The position numbers and the translations under genes were made by a program. From Pachyseris speciosa (lineage: Eukaryota; Cnidaria; Anthozoa; Scleractinia; Pachyseridae), in assembly GCA_016490735.1 (NCBI GenBank), contig JAEMWC010000140.1, positions 218,501-282,500 of the forward strand: a stretch of 64,000 nt of DNA. The letters run 5' to 3'. The first letter of the stretch is position 1. The number at the start of each line of letters is the position of its first letter. Under the pieces are notes generated by a model. It ran no database searches and was not told the origin of the DNA. It worked only from the letters and a program-made list of their open reading frames with translations. Below are positions 1 to 8,047 of the stretch, piece by piece.

Positions 1-2251
1 TTAAGTCAATGATTTTATGCCCTCTAAGTTTCATATCCGCTGCCATCGCATTTGTTCCATTCAATAATAAAGTGTTTGCTCTGATAGTTTGTGAAGCTTG
101 ATTTAAAACTCTGAAGTTCACTGCATCAGTTTCATTCACCACGTCCGCTAAATTCGTCACTTTATTTCCACCCATCGACAAATCGCCATACATTGCAGTC
201 GAACCATCTCGTCGGAGAAAATATTCGTCAGTATAACGTTTTGTCACCGCATCGTCTGCGTTGACGGGTGGAGCAAGATCAGTAATGGCATTGTTGTTCA
301 TATTTAGATTTTGTTGTGCAATCGTATCGAGTTTGGTTTGCAACCTCTGGTCCACATAACTTTTGTTTACAGCGTCTTGTGGGTTTGAGGGGTTATCCTG
401 CAGGTTGAGGATTTTGTTTAATTTCATGTCAACATTACTACCAAACGCAACATGACCGTTTTCAATTTCATAAGCTGGGTCATGAACAAAGTAAGACAAA
501 TTGGTATGATAGCCATAGGCCCCATAAACGATGATATGTGTTTTGGTGTTAGACGCAGGAGCTGTGCTGGAAAGTTCCACCTGTATTGCCGCTTGACCAC
601 CACTGGTTTTTTCGATTCGGAAAAGCTTCTTCATATAACCATCAACGTGTGGAGTTTGGGGAAAAGGTTTTTGAAACGGCTGTCCCGCATCTCGTATATT
701 TACAGTTGGAAGGGTTAAATCGACTGTTGCGCTTCTTGGGTCAGATGGTGAGTAAAACTCAACAACAAAAGTGTACTGACTGTTTCTCAAAGATGTCACA
801 TTAAAACGAATTTTGGATGTAAAGTTGCCTCTTCGTTTGATGAAAAAAGACAATGATGACTTGTTTATGTGATAAGGTGATCTGTCAAAATTCTCAATTT
901 GAAGGTTTGTTGCACCACTGACTGCAGAAGACTTGGATATGTCTTTTAACAGAAAAGCGAATGGGTTGCGTTGAGCTCCTGATGCTGAAAAAACAAGGTC
1001 ATCAACATACTTTTTGTTGGCAGAATCTTTGTCAGAAGTTGGAGCCTCAACATTTGTTATTTTATTGACACCCATGTCAAGATCACCGGTCATTGCAACA
1101 CTTCCATCTTTTTTAAGAAATGGAGAAACATCAATGCCGGTAATTCCAGCAATTTCAGTATCAACATACCCCTTTGTGGCTGAATCATTGTTTGCTGTTG
1201 GCGCTGCTACATTAGTCAATTTGTTACCTCCAAGATTCAAATCAGAAGTCATTGCAACACTTCCATCTTTTTTCACAAAGTTATTATTGAGATATGTTTT
1301 ATCCACTTTACCTATTACACCATCATCAACGTATTTTCTAGTTGCGCAGTCTTGTGGAAGTATAGGGCGTCCAACATTGACTATTCTATGAAAACTCATT
1401 TTAAGCTCATGATTAAATACAATTCTTCCTTCTTCTAATTCAAAAGCTGGGTCGTGAATATGTGATAAAATGATATTAGAAAATCCATAAACACCATAAA
1501 CTATGACATGATGTTTGGCATTATTTTGTAAATATGGTGAGATCAACAATAATTCCATTGATGTGGAACCATGACTTGTTTTTTCAAGGAAGAATATTCT
1601 CTTAAGATAACCATCAACAAGATGAGTCTTTGGAAATGCTCTTTTTATTGAATCCTTTCTTTCAATTAAATTAGATGACAGATTATCGTCATCAACTGTT
1701 GCATTGTTTGGATTACCATCAGTATAAAACTCAACAACTAAAGTGTACTTTGAAACTTCCAATTGTGTCAGATCAAAACGAAGAACAGTTGTAAGACCAG
1801 CAGAAGGAATAACAAAAGACAAGGCTTTTTTATTGAAATTGTATGGGCTTTTATCATAGTCTTCTAATCGCAGATTATTCGCATTTCTAAGAATAGTTGT
1901 TTTTGATGTATCTTCAAGAAGAAATTTGAATGGATTAACACGTGTTCCTTCAATTGATAAAACAGCATCATTAACATATCCCAAGTTAGCAGAATCATAA
2001 TGATTTACTGGATCACCAACATCTGTCAAACGTTTATTTTCAATGTCATAATTACCATCTTGTGTTAATCTAAATCCATCACCTTTGGGACCAACAGCTC
2101 CAGTAGCTCCTTGTGGACCAATTGCACCTGTATTACCTTTTGGACCTCTATCACCTTTTTCACCTTTGGGACCAACTGGACCAGCTGGGCCTCTTTCACC
2201 AGTACCAGTTTCTGTTTTATCTTGATTTATTTGAGCATTAAAAACTCCCAT
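1..2251 (-). CDS. Collagen-stalk fibre protein of the Polinton, C-terminus cut by the window edge
   Basis: The frame stays open for 750 codons from the ATG at 2251 to the window edge, so the C-terminus is missing. After about 15 residues comes a short collagen-like Gly-X-Y tract (about residues 17-55, GPAGPVGPKGEKGDRGPKG). Next come two related modules of about 250 residues; each has a beta-rich part containing the pattern YGxYG...HDPAxExExG and is separated by short repeats of the form GDLxMGxNKxTNxxxP...DAxxKxYVD, of which about eight are visible. Such repeats and Gly-X-Y stalks are typical of trimeric phage tail fibres, so a receptor-binding virion fibre is inferred. It is the most promoter-distal gene of the minus-strand group, after the ATPase and a small gene. 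A TCTAAC motif lies 11 nt before the ATG. It could instead be a non-virion adhesin, but its place in a capsid gene block argues for a spike. Confidence 0.8.
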   Translation of the reverse strand, partial: MGVFNAQINQDKTETGTGERGPAGPVGPKGEKGDRGPKGNTGAIGPQGATGAVGPKGDGFRLTQDGNYDIENKRLTDVGDPVNHYDSANLGYVNDAVLSIEGTRVNPFKFLLEDTSKTTILRNANNLRLEDYDKSPYNFNKKALSFVIPSAGLTTVLRFDLTQLEVSKYTLVVEFYTDGNPNNATVDDDNLSSNLIERKDSIKRAFPKTHLVDGYLKRIFFLEKTSHGSTSMELLLISPYLQNNAKHHVIVYGVYGFSNIILSHIHDPAFELEEGRIVFNHELKMSFHRIVNVGRPILPQDCATRKYVDDGVIGKVDKTYLNNNFVKKDGSVAMTSDLNLGGNKLTNVAAPTANNDSATKGYVDTEIAGITGIDVSPFLKKDGSVAMTGDLDMGVNKITNVEAPTSDKDSANKKYVDDLVFSASGAQRNPFAFLLKDISKSSAVSGATNLQIENFDRSPYHINKSSLSFFIKRRGNFTSKIRFNVTSLRNSQYTFVVEFYSPSDPRSATVDLTLPTVNIRDAGQPFQKPFPQTPHVDGYMKKLFRIEKTSGGQAAIQVELSSTAPASNTKTHIIVYGAYGYHTNLSYFVHDPAYEIENGHVAFGSNVDMKLNKILNLQDNPSNPQDAVNKSYVDQRLQTKLDTIAQQNLNMNNNAITDLAPPVNADDAVTKRYTDEYFLRRDGSTAMYGDLSMGGNKVTNLADVVNETDAVNFRVLNQASQTIRANTLLLNGTNAMAADMKLRGHKIIDL

Positions 2252-2268
2252 TATATCATCTTGTTAGA

Positions 2269-2508
2269 TTAATTTTCTTCATCACTGCTTTCATCTTCCG
2301 AGAATTCAGGTGGTATGGTTTCATAGATGACAGGTAGTCTCTTATTGTTTTTCAATACTTTTTGTGTCCTCCTGTATACTTCCATTTTGATTTTTTCAGC
2401 GATTTCAAATGGTGTTTCAACAGCAGCGTCAGGTTTGATCAATTTTTCGATTCTTTCTGTTCTGGGATTCTCCTGTTTTTCTGGATTTTGAAAATTATTG
2501 ATTGCCAT
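2269..2508 (-). CDS. Small hypothetical acidic-tailed protein, 79 aa
   Basis: Not recognised. The protein is 79 residues long, charged and without a membrane segment. It ends in a strongly acidic tail (residues ~69-79, FSEDESSDEEN). It sits between the fibre and the ATPase in the same orientation, with 17 nt to the fibre start. Two overlapping TCTAAT motifs lie upstream (2514-2524), and the farther one is exactly 10 nt from the ATG. The tight packing and the shared promoter motif make a real small viral gene likely. A virion accessory or scaffold-like role is only a guess. Confidence 0.6.
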   Translation of the reverse strand: MAINNFQNPEKQENPRTERIEKLIKPDAAVETPFEIAEKIKMEVYRRTQKVLKNNKRLPVIYETIPPEFSEDESSDEEN

Positions 2509-2524
2509 ATAATATTAGATTAGA

Positions 2525-3162
2525 TTAAACAGCACCATAAAAATTCCTCTTGATTGTTTTCATTGGCTTGTCAACATAACAGAAGGAATATGGTTTTTTG
2601 GTTGCTTCAATGTATTTCTTCTTGTCGATTCCAAGCTCCTGTGCAATCAAGTTCCTTTCTCTTGAGGATGGGAAATCATAAAGGCAGAAGTGACTGCAAT
2701 TGAGTCTGATTGATTTTGGACAGCCATAGAATGATTGTGTGAGATATATGACTGAACAGTTCTTGTGTCTCCCTGAATGAAATAGCTTATGATTTGATCT
2801 TGTTTTTTATCAGTCTCGAAATCATCAAAAACAACCAATCGCTGCAAATCTGTGTCTTTTATTTGTTCAACTGGCAATATCTCTTCTTGACTGCAAACCA
2901 AGGCAGGATATCCAATGTGACTGCTTATTTCATTCATTACTTTCCGCAGATATTGATACTTGTCTTGATCCAAATTTTTTGCATAAAGATGTATCTGATC
3001 ATAATAAACCAATGGTTCCATAATCAGATGCATGAACAATGTTGTCTTTCCAGATCCAGAATTACCAGCCAGCAGCATCCTGAAAGTGTCTTTTGGCATA
3101 TACGGATACAACTGTCTGAATGAATTCTTTAAACCCTGAATATCATAATTAGGGATTTCCAT
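2525..3162 (-). pseudogene. A32/FtsK-HerA-type genome-packaging ATPase, frameshifted
   Basis: The DNA-packaging ATPase of Polintons and related viruses pumps the genome into the capsid. Walker A GNSGSGKT lies at residues 33-40 and Walker B LVVFDDF at about 109-115. The first frame ends early at 2647. Recognisable family sequence (segment containing YLTQSFYG, then a conserved Arg-Leu-Asn-Cys stretch) continues in another frame from about 2770 to a stop at 2525-2527. One single-base loss around 2768-2774 therefore explains the break. The full reading length, about 210 residues, fits the family. The gene is divergent from the next plus-strand gene, sharing a 36-bp promoter gap. Either a true disabling mutation or a sequencing error in a run of G could be responsible; the call as an ATPase is firm. 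Confidence 0.85.
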
Positions 3163-3198
3163 ATGTAAATAGTTTAGATTAGTCTAACACAATTGTAT
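3163..3198. promoter_or_regulatory. Divergent promoter with two opposed TCTAA motifs
   Basis: The 36-bp gap between the ATPase (minus) and the next gene (plus) holds one TCTAAA on the minus strand (3173-3178) and one TCTAAC on the plus strand (3183-3188). Each is exactly 10 nt from its own start codon. AT-rich TCTA cores just upstream of start codons are known as late promoters in CroV and Mavirus, relatives of this element class. Promoter function here is inferred from position only. Confidence 0.6.
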
Positions 3199-4062
3199 AT
3201 GGATATAGAACGAATGAAAAGGCTTCTTAAAAGTGGAATTGAAGCTGGAAACAAAACAAGAGAAGTTCGTGATGTTATCAAGACTTATGAATACAGAAAA
3301 CAGGATGCATATGATACAACATCAGAATTGCTGAAACCCTCTATTGATGTCCAGAAGAGTGTGAAAGAAAGTGTCGACGAAAAACAGGATGAAGTCATTA
3401 AACAGTTGAAAAAGAATCAAAAAGCCTTAACATCTGGTTTTGAAGATCTTATGCTATTAAACACGTTACCTGAATCAGTACCAATGAAAACAACATTACC
3501 AATTGATTACAAACCTAAAATGATGACTGAAACAGAAACACCATATAAGTCGAATCTTGATAAAGGTTTTTCACTTGAGGATATTCAAACATTGATGAAA
3601 CATAATTTAGCTCCTCCATCACAGATATTTAAATCATATATTGATGGAACAATCGATATTAATGAGTATAACAGAAATATTGGTGAAATAACCAAAGATG
3701 TTGGAAGAAAAAAAGCTCATCTATCAACAACCAAAACAAATAGGGATAAAAATAAAGAAAAGATATATCAATTGACTCAAGAGATTAAATTATTGCAAAA
3801 GTACCGAAAAAGAATTGGCGCCGTTGAGGAAGGTGCACAAACTATTGGTTCAGGCATGGGAAGGAGAAGTGCAATGGGTTCAAGGGGTGCATTTTTGGGT
3901 GACATGCTTTCAAGACTACAGTTGCTTGGTGGATCTATTTCAGCCGGCAACAACAGCAGAAATGTTCAAAATGAATTCACAAAAATATTGCATACATTAA
4001 ACAGACTGGGAATCCTGAAAACCGGTGAGCTAAATAAAATAATGATGAAATATCTAATGTAA
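3199..4062 (+). CDS. Hypothetical Polinton virion-block protein, 287 aa
   Basis: Not assigned to a family. The ATG at 3199 is preferred over an upstream TTG because it stands 10 nt after a TCTAAC motif. The N-terminal half is charged and helical with coiled-coil-like stretches. A Gly/Ser-rich linker follows around residues 215-250 and contains LLGGS, a possible adenain-type LxGG cleavage site. The rest is a hydrophilic helix. It lies between the ATPase and the penton-like gene, with a 6-nt gap to the next start, and the TCTAAT motif of the penton gene overlaps its last codons. Position and helical character suggest an internal or cement capsid protein, as inference. Confidence 0.65.
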   Translation: MDIERMKRLLKSGIEAGNKTREVRDVIKTYEYRKQDAYDTTSELLKPSIDVQKSVKESVDEKQDEVIKQLKKNQKALTSGFEDLMLLNTLPESVPMKTTLPIDYKPKMMTETETPYKSNLDKGFSLEDIQTLMKHNLAPPSQIFKSYIDGTIDINEYNRNIGEITKDVGRKKAHLSTTKTNRDKNKEKIYQLTQEIKLLQKYRKRIGAVEEGAQTIGSGMGRRSAMGSRGAFLGDMLSRLQLLGGSISAGNNSRNVQNEFTKILHTLNRLGILKTGELNKIMMKYLM

Positions 4063-4068
4063 AAGTAT

Positions 4069-4854
4069 ATGACAGAAATTTCATTACGATTCAACAGTAA
4101 AAACAGAGACAAAATTGGTGTCAGCAAGAGTCATGATTTTGAAAAAAGATTTAATTCACCTCTTAAATTAACGAATGATTTAAAATATGAAATGGCTGTG
4201 AATGTCATCAATATGACATACAGTTGGTACAATATCAGAGATATTTTTGGGAATAATCAAATGAAATACAGCTATGACAAAGGTGTAAACTGGGAAACAA
4301 TAACATTCGTTAACGGGATGTATTCATACGACGATATCAATAGTTACATTCATGAGTATATGAGAAAAAACAGCCATGTACTGAATCCATCTGAAACAGA
4401 CAAATCAAAATTCCTGTATGGTATTAACATGTATTTCGTTTTGTCAACATATCGCATTTTGATTGAACTTGATGAAAACTATAGAGTGGATCTGAGAAAT
4501 CTTGATTTCAGAAAACTTATCGGTTTCGATTCAAAATTAGTTCCAGCCACAGAATATGGAACAAATCTACCTGATATTACAAGAGGAGTAGATGAAATTT
4601 ATATCAATTGTGATTTGGTGACAGATAGCATTGTTGATGGAAATAGCACAAATACAATCGCTGTTATTCCTGTCACAGATCTCGTTAGAAGTTTACCTTT
4701 CACTTACAAACCTCGTTTTCTTTCATGGAATCCTGTCTCAACACATACAATCAGCTCAATACGTTTTTATGTCACTGATTCTTCTAGAGCTCCAGTCGAT
4801 TTAAATGGGATAGATTGGTATATTGAGTTGTTCTTGAGAGAGACAGAATTATAA
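4069..4854 (+). CDS. Minor capsid (penton-like, single jelly-roll) protein
   Basis: The protein is 261 residues, of the usual size for the Polinton minor capsid protein that forms the pentameric vertices. It starts with a conserved-looking segment (SLRFNSKNRD...FNSPLKL) and then alternates short hydrophobic strands, as expected of a jelly roll. The C-terminal part (SIRFYVTDSSR...WYIELFLRE) is the strand-rich end common in this family. No catalytic motif is present. A TCTAAT motif ends 10 nt before the ATG. It sits in the canonical cluster with the ATPase, major capsid and protease. The reading frame is intact. Function is assigned by context and general resemblance rather than by a diagnostic motif. 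Confidence 0.72.
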   Translation: MTEISLRFNSKNRDKIGVSKSHDFEKRFNSPLKLTNDLKYEMAVNVINMTYSWYNIRDIFGNNQMKYSYDKGVNWETITFVNGMYSYDDINSYIHEYMRKNSHVLNPSETDKSKFLYGINMYFVLSTYRILIELDENYRVDLRNLDFRKLIGFDSKLVPATEYGTNLPDITRGVDEIYINCDLVTDSIVDGNSTNTIAVIPVTDLVRSLPFTYKPRFLSWNPVSTHTISSIRFYVTDSSRAPVDLNGIDWYIELFLRETEL

Positions 4855-4867
4855 AACCTAATAGTAT

Positions 4868-5098
4868 ATGAAACGGTTTGAGTTTAAAAAATATGAACAA
4901 CATGGTGAAGGTATTGTGACTGATATGATCAAAACAGCTGGAAAAAAAGCAGCAACAACAATTGGTGAACATGCTGGCAAAAAAGCTGGCGATAAAATCA
5001 TAGAACTTTTGAAAAAGAGAAAGAGTGGAACTGAGAGTGTGAGCCAGACTGGTGGTTTAATCAAAAGAAAGAGAGGCCGACCTCGTAAAATAAAATAA
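4868..5098 (+). CDS. Small basic AT-hook protein, probable DNA-condensing core protein
   Basis: A 76-residue, lysine-rich protein. Residues 66-74 (KRKRGRPRK) form a textbook AT-hook that binds the minor groove of AT-rich DNA. A Gly/Ala/Lys-rich helix fills residues ~15-45. The gene lies between the minor and major capsid genes, 13 nt after the former. Its upstream sequence has only a variant motif (CCTAAT, 5 nt before the ATG). A role as a histone-like core protein packaged with the genome, comparable in position and charge to adenovirus core proteins, is inferred. Confidence 0.65.
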   Translation: MKRFEFKKYEQHGEGIVTDMIKTAGKKAATTIGEHAGKKAGDKIIELLKKRKSGTESVSQTGGLIKRKRGRPRKIK

Positions 5099-5120
5099 CT
5101 TTTATCTAACACAATAATAT

Positions 5121-6404
5121 ATGTCAAACTATCGTGACTCAAAATATATCGAAAGATATGAAGATGTAGTGTTTGAACTAGAGACAGCACTTAATACTGT
5201 AGTAGCAAACAATGCTCATCAGAGGAAAACAGGTTACCGTTTCGTTGTTGATAACAGTGGAGAGACTACACCATTTGACTGGTATAATGCCCGTTTTAAT
5301 GTTATTTTCAAAGAAAATAAGCTTGCAGATGGAGCTGACATTGCTGCTGCAGATCGAAATGGTATTGTTAATTCAGTTCACGCTCTTATTAACACCATTA
5401 ATGTAAAAATGAATGGTCTTGATGTTTATGAATGCCGTAATGCAAACCAAGCCACAAATATTAAGTCATTGCTTGAGTATTCACAGGGTTATGTTGTAAG
5501 TCAGGGAACCAATGAGTTCTTCTATCTTGACACCGGCAGAGGTGCTGAAAACAGAGTGGCACAAGCTGCTTATAACAAAGGATTCTCAGATCGTAAAGCT
5601 TTGCTTAATGATGGTGGTGAAGTAAATGCAGAGATAGCATTGAACAGATACGGTTTTTTCAAGAGCTTTTGGGATGAACTCATGCCTAACTCAAAAATAG
5701 AGGTGAAATTGACACTTGAGAGTGATGACAATATGATTTGGCAAGCTACTGATGAATGTCGTGTGATACTAACTAAATTCCAGCTAATTGTTCCTCGTAT
5801 TATTTTCAATTCTGCGGGAAAGTCCTTATACATGAGCAAGTATCTTGACAACAGAAAGTGGACTTACATGAGAGAAATGGTTGAGAGAGGCAATTCAACA
5901 AGACAACAGACTGCCAATTTCCGTATTTCCACAGGAATAAACAAACCCAGGCATGTTTTTGTATTCATCATCAATGATGTAAGTGATGCATCTCAGACAG
6001 CCAATAAATTTCTCTATAACACATTCTCAGTTGCAAATAACCGAACTTTGACTGATTGTTATCTTGAAGTTGGCAATGGAAATGATTATCCAGAGCTTCA
6101 TTATAAACCATCAACAGAACCAACAAGAGTATTTAGAGATGTTTTGAAATATGTTCAAGCTGTAAACGATTTCAGTGAAAGTACCCTTCTCAACAGGGGC
6201 AATTTCGGTACAATATTCCCTTTTGTTTATTTCGATCTGACAAAACAGAAACAGGATATTAAAGATGGAATGACAAAACTGACTTTCAAATACACTTTGA
6301 GTGCTGCAACAAATGCTGATTACAGTGTGTATGCATTGGTCCTCTATGAGCAGGATATTGAGATGAGAAAGACTGATGGAAAATTAATTCTAAGATCAAT
6401 GTAA
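5121..6404 (+). CDS. Major capsid protein, double jelly-roll type
   Basis: An intact 427-residue ORF. The N-terminal part (YEDVVFELETALNTVV) and the FDWYNARFNVIF segment look like the first strands of a Polinton-type major capsid protein. Strand-rich sequence continues to the end (KLTFKYTLS...YSVYALVLYEQ), consistent with two beta-barrels that trimerise into hexon-like capsomers. No signal peptide or membrane segment is seen. A TCTAAC motif ends exactly 10 nt upstream of the ATG. It lies within the capsid block between the AT-hook gene and an AT-rich spacer. It is the best preserved large gene of the element. Identification rests on context, size and overall strand pattern, so a structure-based search would be the firm test. 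Confidence 0.8.
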   Translation: MSNYRDSKYIERYEDVVFELETALNTVVANNAHQRKTGYRFVVDNSGETTPFDWYNARFNVIFKENKLADGADIAAADRNGIVNSVHALINTINVKMNGLDVYECRNANQATNIKSLLEYSQGYVVSQGTNEFFYLDTGRGAENRVAQAAYNKGFSDRKALLNDGGEVNAEIALNRYGFFKSFWDELMPNSKIEVKLTLESDDNMIWQATDECRVILTKFQLIVPRIIFNSAGKSLYMSKYLDNRKWTYMREMVERGNSTRQQTANFRISTGINKPRHVFVFIINDVSDASQTANKFLYNTFSVANNRTLTDCYLEVGNGNDYPELHYKPSTEPTRVFRDVLKYVQAVNDFSESTLLNRGNFGTIFPFVYFDLTKQKQDIKDGMTKLTFKYTLSAATNADYSVYALVLYEQDIEMRKTDGKLILRSM

Positions 6405-6523
6405 ATTAAATAAATAAAATAAATAATTAAATAAATAAATTAAATAAATAAATAAATTAAATAAATAAATTAAATAATTAAATTAAATTGTATTAAATAC
6501 AATTTAGTATAAACATATATTAT
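6405..6523. repeat. AT-only (TAAA/TTAAA)n spacer after the major capsid gene
   Basis: About 90 bp of imperfect AAATAAAT/TTAAATAA repeats (about 6401-6490) directly after the capsid stop, followed by AT-rich sequence up to the next ATG. This spacer has no TCTAA motif, so the next gene may be expressed differently. A role in transcription termination or polyadenylation (several AATAAA words) is possible but unproven. Confidence 0.7.
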
Positions 6524-6964
6524 ATGACGACTTATCATCCTCATGGAGTAAGACTTTCAAACAGTCAGAAGCAAAGGCTTGCAAAAGCTATACAAACAAA
6601 TTCACCGGTAACATTGAGACTAGCACATGGAGATCTCACTGGAGGTGATCAAATGATGTTGACAAAAACACAGATAAAAAAATTAGCCAAAGCACAGAGA
6701 AATGGAACAGGTGCTGATGTAAAGATATCCAAAGCACAGATCAGAAAATCAGTCCAAGAAGGAGGCTCTCTTTGGTCCAGTCTTTTTTCACTTGGAACAA
6801 GACTATTGCCTTATGCAGGTAAAGCAGTAGCTAAAGCGGCTCCAGCATTGGCCACAGGTGCTCTTTCTTCATTAGCAAGTCTCGGCATTGATAAACTATT
6901 TGGAAAGAAACAAAAAGGAGGATTTCTTATTCCTAATGCCAATTTATCCCAATTATTAATGTAG
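6524..6964 (+). CDS. Small basic/amphipathic virion protein, possible membrane-active pVI/pX-like
   Basis: A 146-residue protein with a basic N-terminal half (lysine/glutamine repeats around residues 15-80). Near residues 82-130 lies a Gly/Ala/Leu-rich amphipathic stretch (SLWSSLFSLGTRLLPYAG...). Gly-Gly pairs at LTGGD and QEGGS resemble adenain cleavage sites of the form LxGG. In related Polintons and adenoviruses such small proteins are cleaved by the viral protease, and some disrupt membranes during entry; that role is inferred here. It is followed 23 nt later by a second protein of similar character. The reading frame is intact and the start is the only ATG near the 5' end. Confidence 0.6.
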   Translation: MTTYHPHGVRLSNSQKQRLAKAIQTNSPVTLRLAHGDLTGGDQMMLTKTQIKKLAKAQRNGTGADVKISKAQIRKSVQEGGSLWSSLFSLGTRLLPYAGKAVAKAAPALATGALSSLASLGIDKLFGKKQKGGFLIPNANLSQLLM

Positions 6965-6987
6965 GAAATTTATTGAATACGAGACAG

Positions 6988-7379
6988 ATGGCTGATGTTA
7001 TCCAAAAAATGCAGTATGGTGGAGACGTTGTTATAAAACCAACAAAAGCGCAGACTGGAAAGGGTATTGGAACAATACTCGCCAGCATTGGAATTCCTTT
7101 GGCTATAGAAGCAATCAGAAAATTAACTGGAAAAGGTTTGCATGTTGAAAGCAGCCGTCCAAGACGGTCAATACCTGTTCATGTTCCAGATGACATTGTA
7201 CCCAGAAAGAAAGGTGGGAAACATGCTATGATTCCATGGCAATCTCCTCCTGTTTTTGGTACATGGAATAACCCAATCGGTTATGGAATGAAAAAAAAAG
7301 AAAAACCAAAGGAAAAGGACTTCTACTAGGCAAAAACAGTCCATTCAATTCAATCCCCATACTAGGAACCATTTTGTAA
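6988..7379 (+). pseudogene. Second small Gly/Lys-rich virion protein, frameshifted in an A-run
   Basis: The ATG at 6988 is the first in frame; an upstream TTG at 6973 is less likely. The protein begins with MADVIQKMQYGGD and has a hydrophobic Gly-rich stretch (GIGTILASIGIPLAIEAIRK) followed by an Arg/Lys-rich, Pro-containing part. The frame stops at 7329. A different frame after the A9 run at 7291-7299 continues as a Gly/Leu/Pro-rich tail (GKGLLLGKNSPF...) to a TAA at 7377-7379, a tail I associate with proteins of this kind in Polintons. A one-base change in the A-run is the likely cause. Such homopolymer shifts are common assembly errors, so the gene may be intact in reality. Confidence 0.55.
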
Positions 7380-7832
7380 ATAAACCCTTATCCAACTTTG
7401 ATTTAATCAATTGGGTGAAACAACTTGGAATAAAACATTTTAGAGGAGTATTTTCAAGAGACAATCTGCCGAGACAAATAAAAAACAATGAATGTGGGAT
7501 AGTCAATCTTGATTCCAAAATTGGACCTGGTACTCACTGGGTGTTATAGGAATTTCAAAAATGATAAATACTGTGAATACTTCGACTCTTTCGGTTTAAT
7601 GATGCCAACAGAAGTACAGAAATACATGGCTGCAAGCGGTAAACAACTTGAATACTCTGGTGATGAGATACAAGAAAGGGAATCAGTATTATGTGGATAT
7701 TGGTGTTTGTACTATCTTCTTGAGAGACAAAAAGGCAGATCCATTCTTAATACAATACATAATGCTGAATTTGATCCAACAGACACAAGAGTCAATCACA
7801 GATTCATCATAGACTACTTCAAAAATATCTAA
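7331..7832 (+). pseudogene. Adenain/Ulp1-like cysteine protease, frameshifted between catalytic residues
   Basis: The maturation protease of Polintons cleaves capsid precursors. An N-terminal segment (NKPLSNFDLINWVKQLG, then FRGVFSRD) and the catalytic-His context GTHW lie in one frame up to about 7543. The downstream part, with FDSFG and the Cys context VLCGYWCLYY, lies in another frame from about 7542 to the stop at 7830-7832. A net +1 (or -2) change within the GTGTT stretch at 7541-7545 separates His and Cys, which would abolish activity. No ATG is visible in the first frame, whose 5' part overlaps the preceding gene, so the start is uncertain. The stop codon overlaps the TCTAAC motif of the next gene. 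Confidence 0.8.
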
Positions 7833-7844
7833 CTTAATGGTATA

Positions 7845-8003
7845 ATGGTAAAATCATATTGTGTGAAACAGAAGAAGCAGACTGAGTGTGTACCAGGAAG
7901 TGAAAGATATCAAAAGACAAAAAATGGTCGAACTGTGATGAAATGTACTTGTGCTGAATGTGGAATCACAAAGACTAAATTTGTCAGAAATCGGGGAAAC
8001 TGA
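7845..8003 (+). CDS. 52-aa DUF5679-like zinc-ribbon protein
   Basis: A short ORF reading MVKSYCVK at its start and CTCAECG near residues 34-40. The layout matches DUF5679-type mini zinc ribbons often found in Polintons and giant-virus relatives, with about 50 residues, an N-terminal CxxC-type knuckle and a C-terminal CxxC knuckle. The second cysteine of the first knuckle is replaced by glutamine (CVKQ), although Cys15 may compensate. A TCTAAC motif ends 11 nt before the ATG, overlapping the protease stop. Function of the family is not established. The promoter motif is the strongest sign that this tiny frame is a real gene. Confidence 0.68.
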   Translation: MVKSYCVKQKKQTECVPGSERYQKTKNGRTVMKCTCAECGITKTKFVRNRGN

Positions 8004-8047
8004 ATAGCCCGTCTGAAGGGGCGGGCATACTAGATTCAGCCGCAGAT

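Noticed and set aside
452..1391. Plus-strand frames opposite the fibre gene
   Set aside because: They are antisense shadows of a 750-codon minus-strand frame with clear repeats, and their proteins show no domain.
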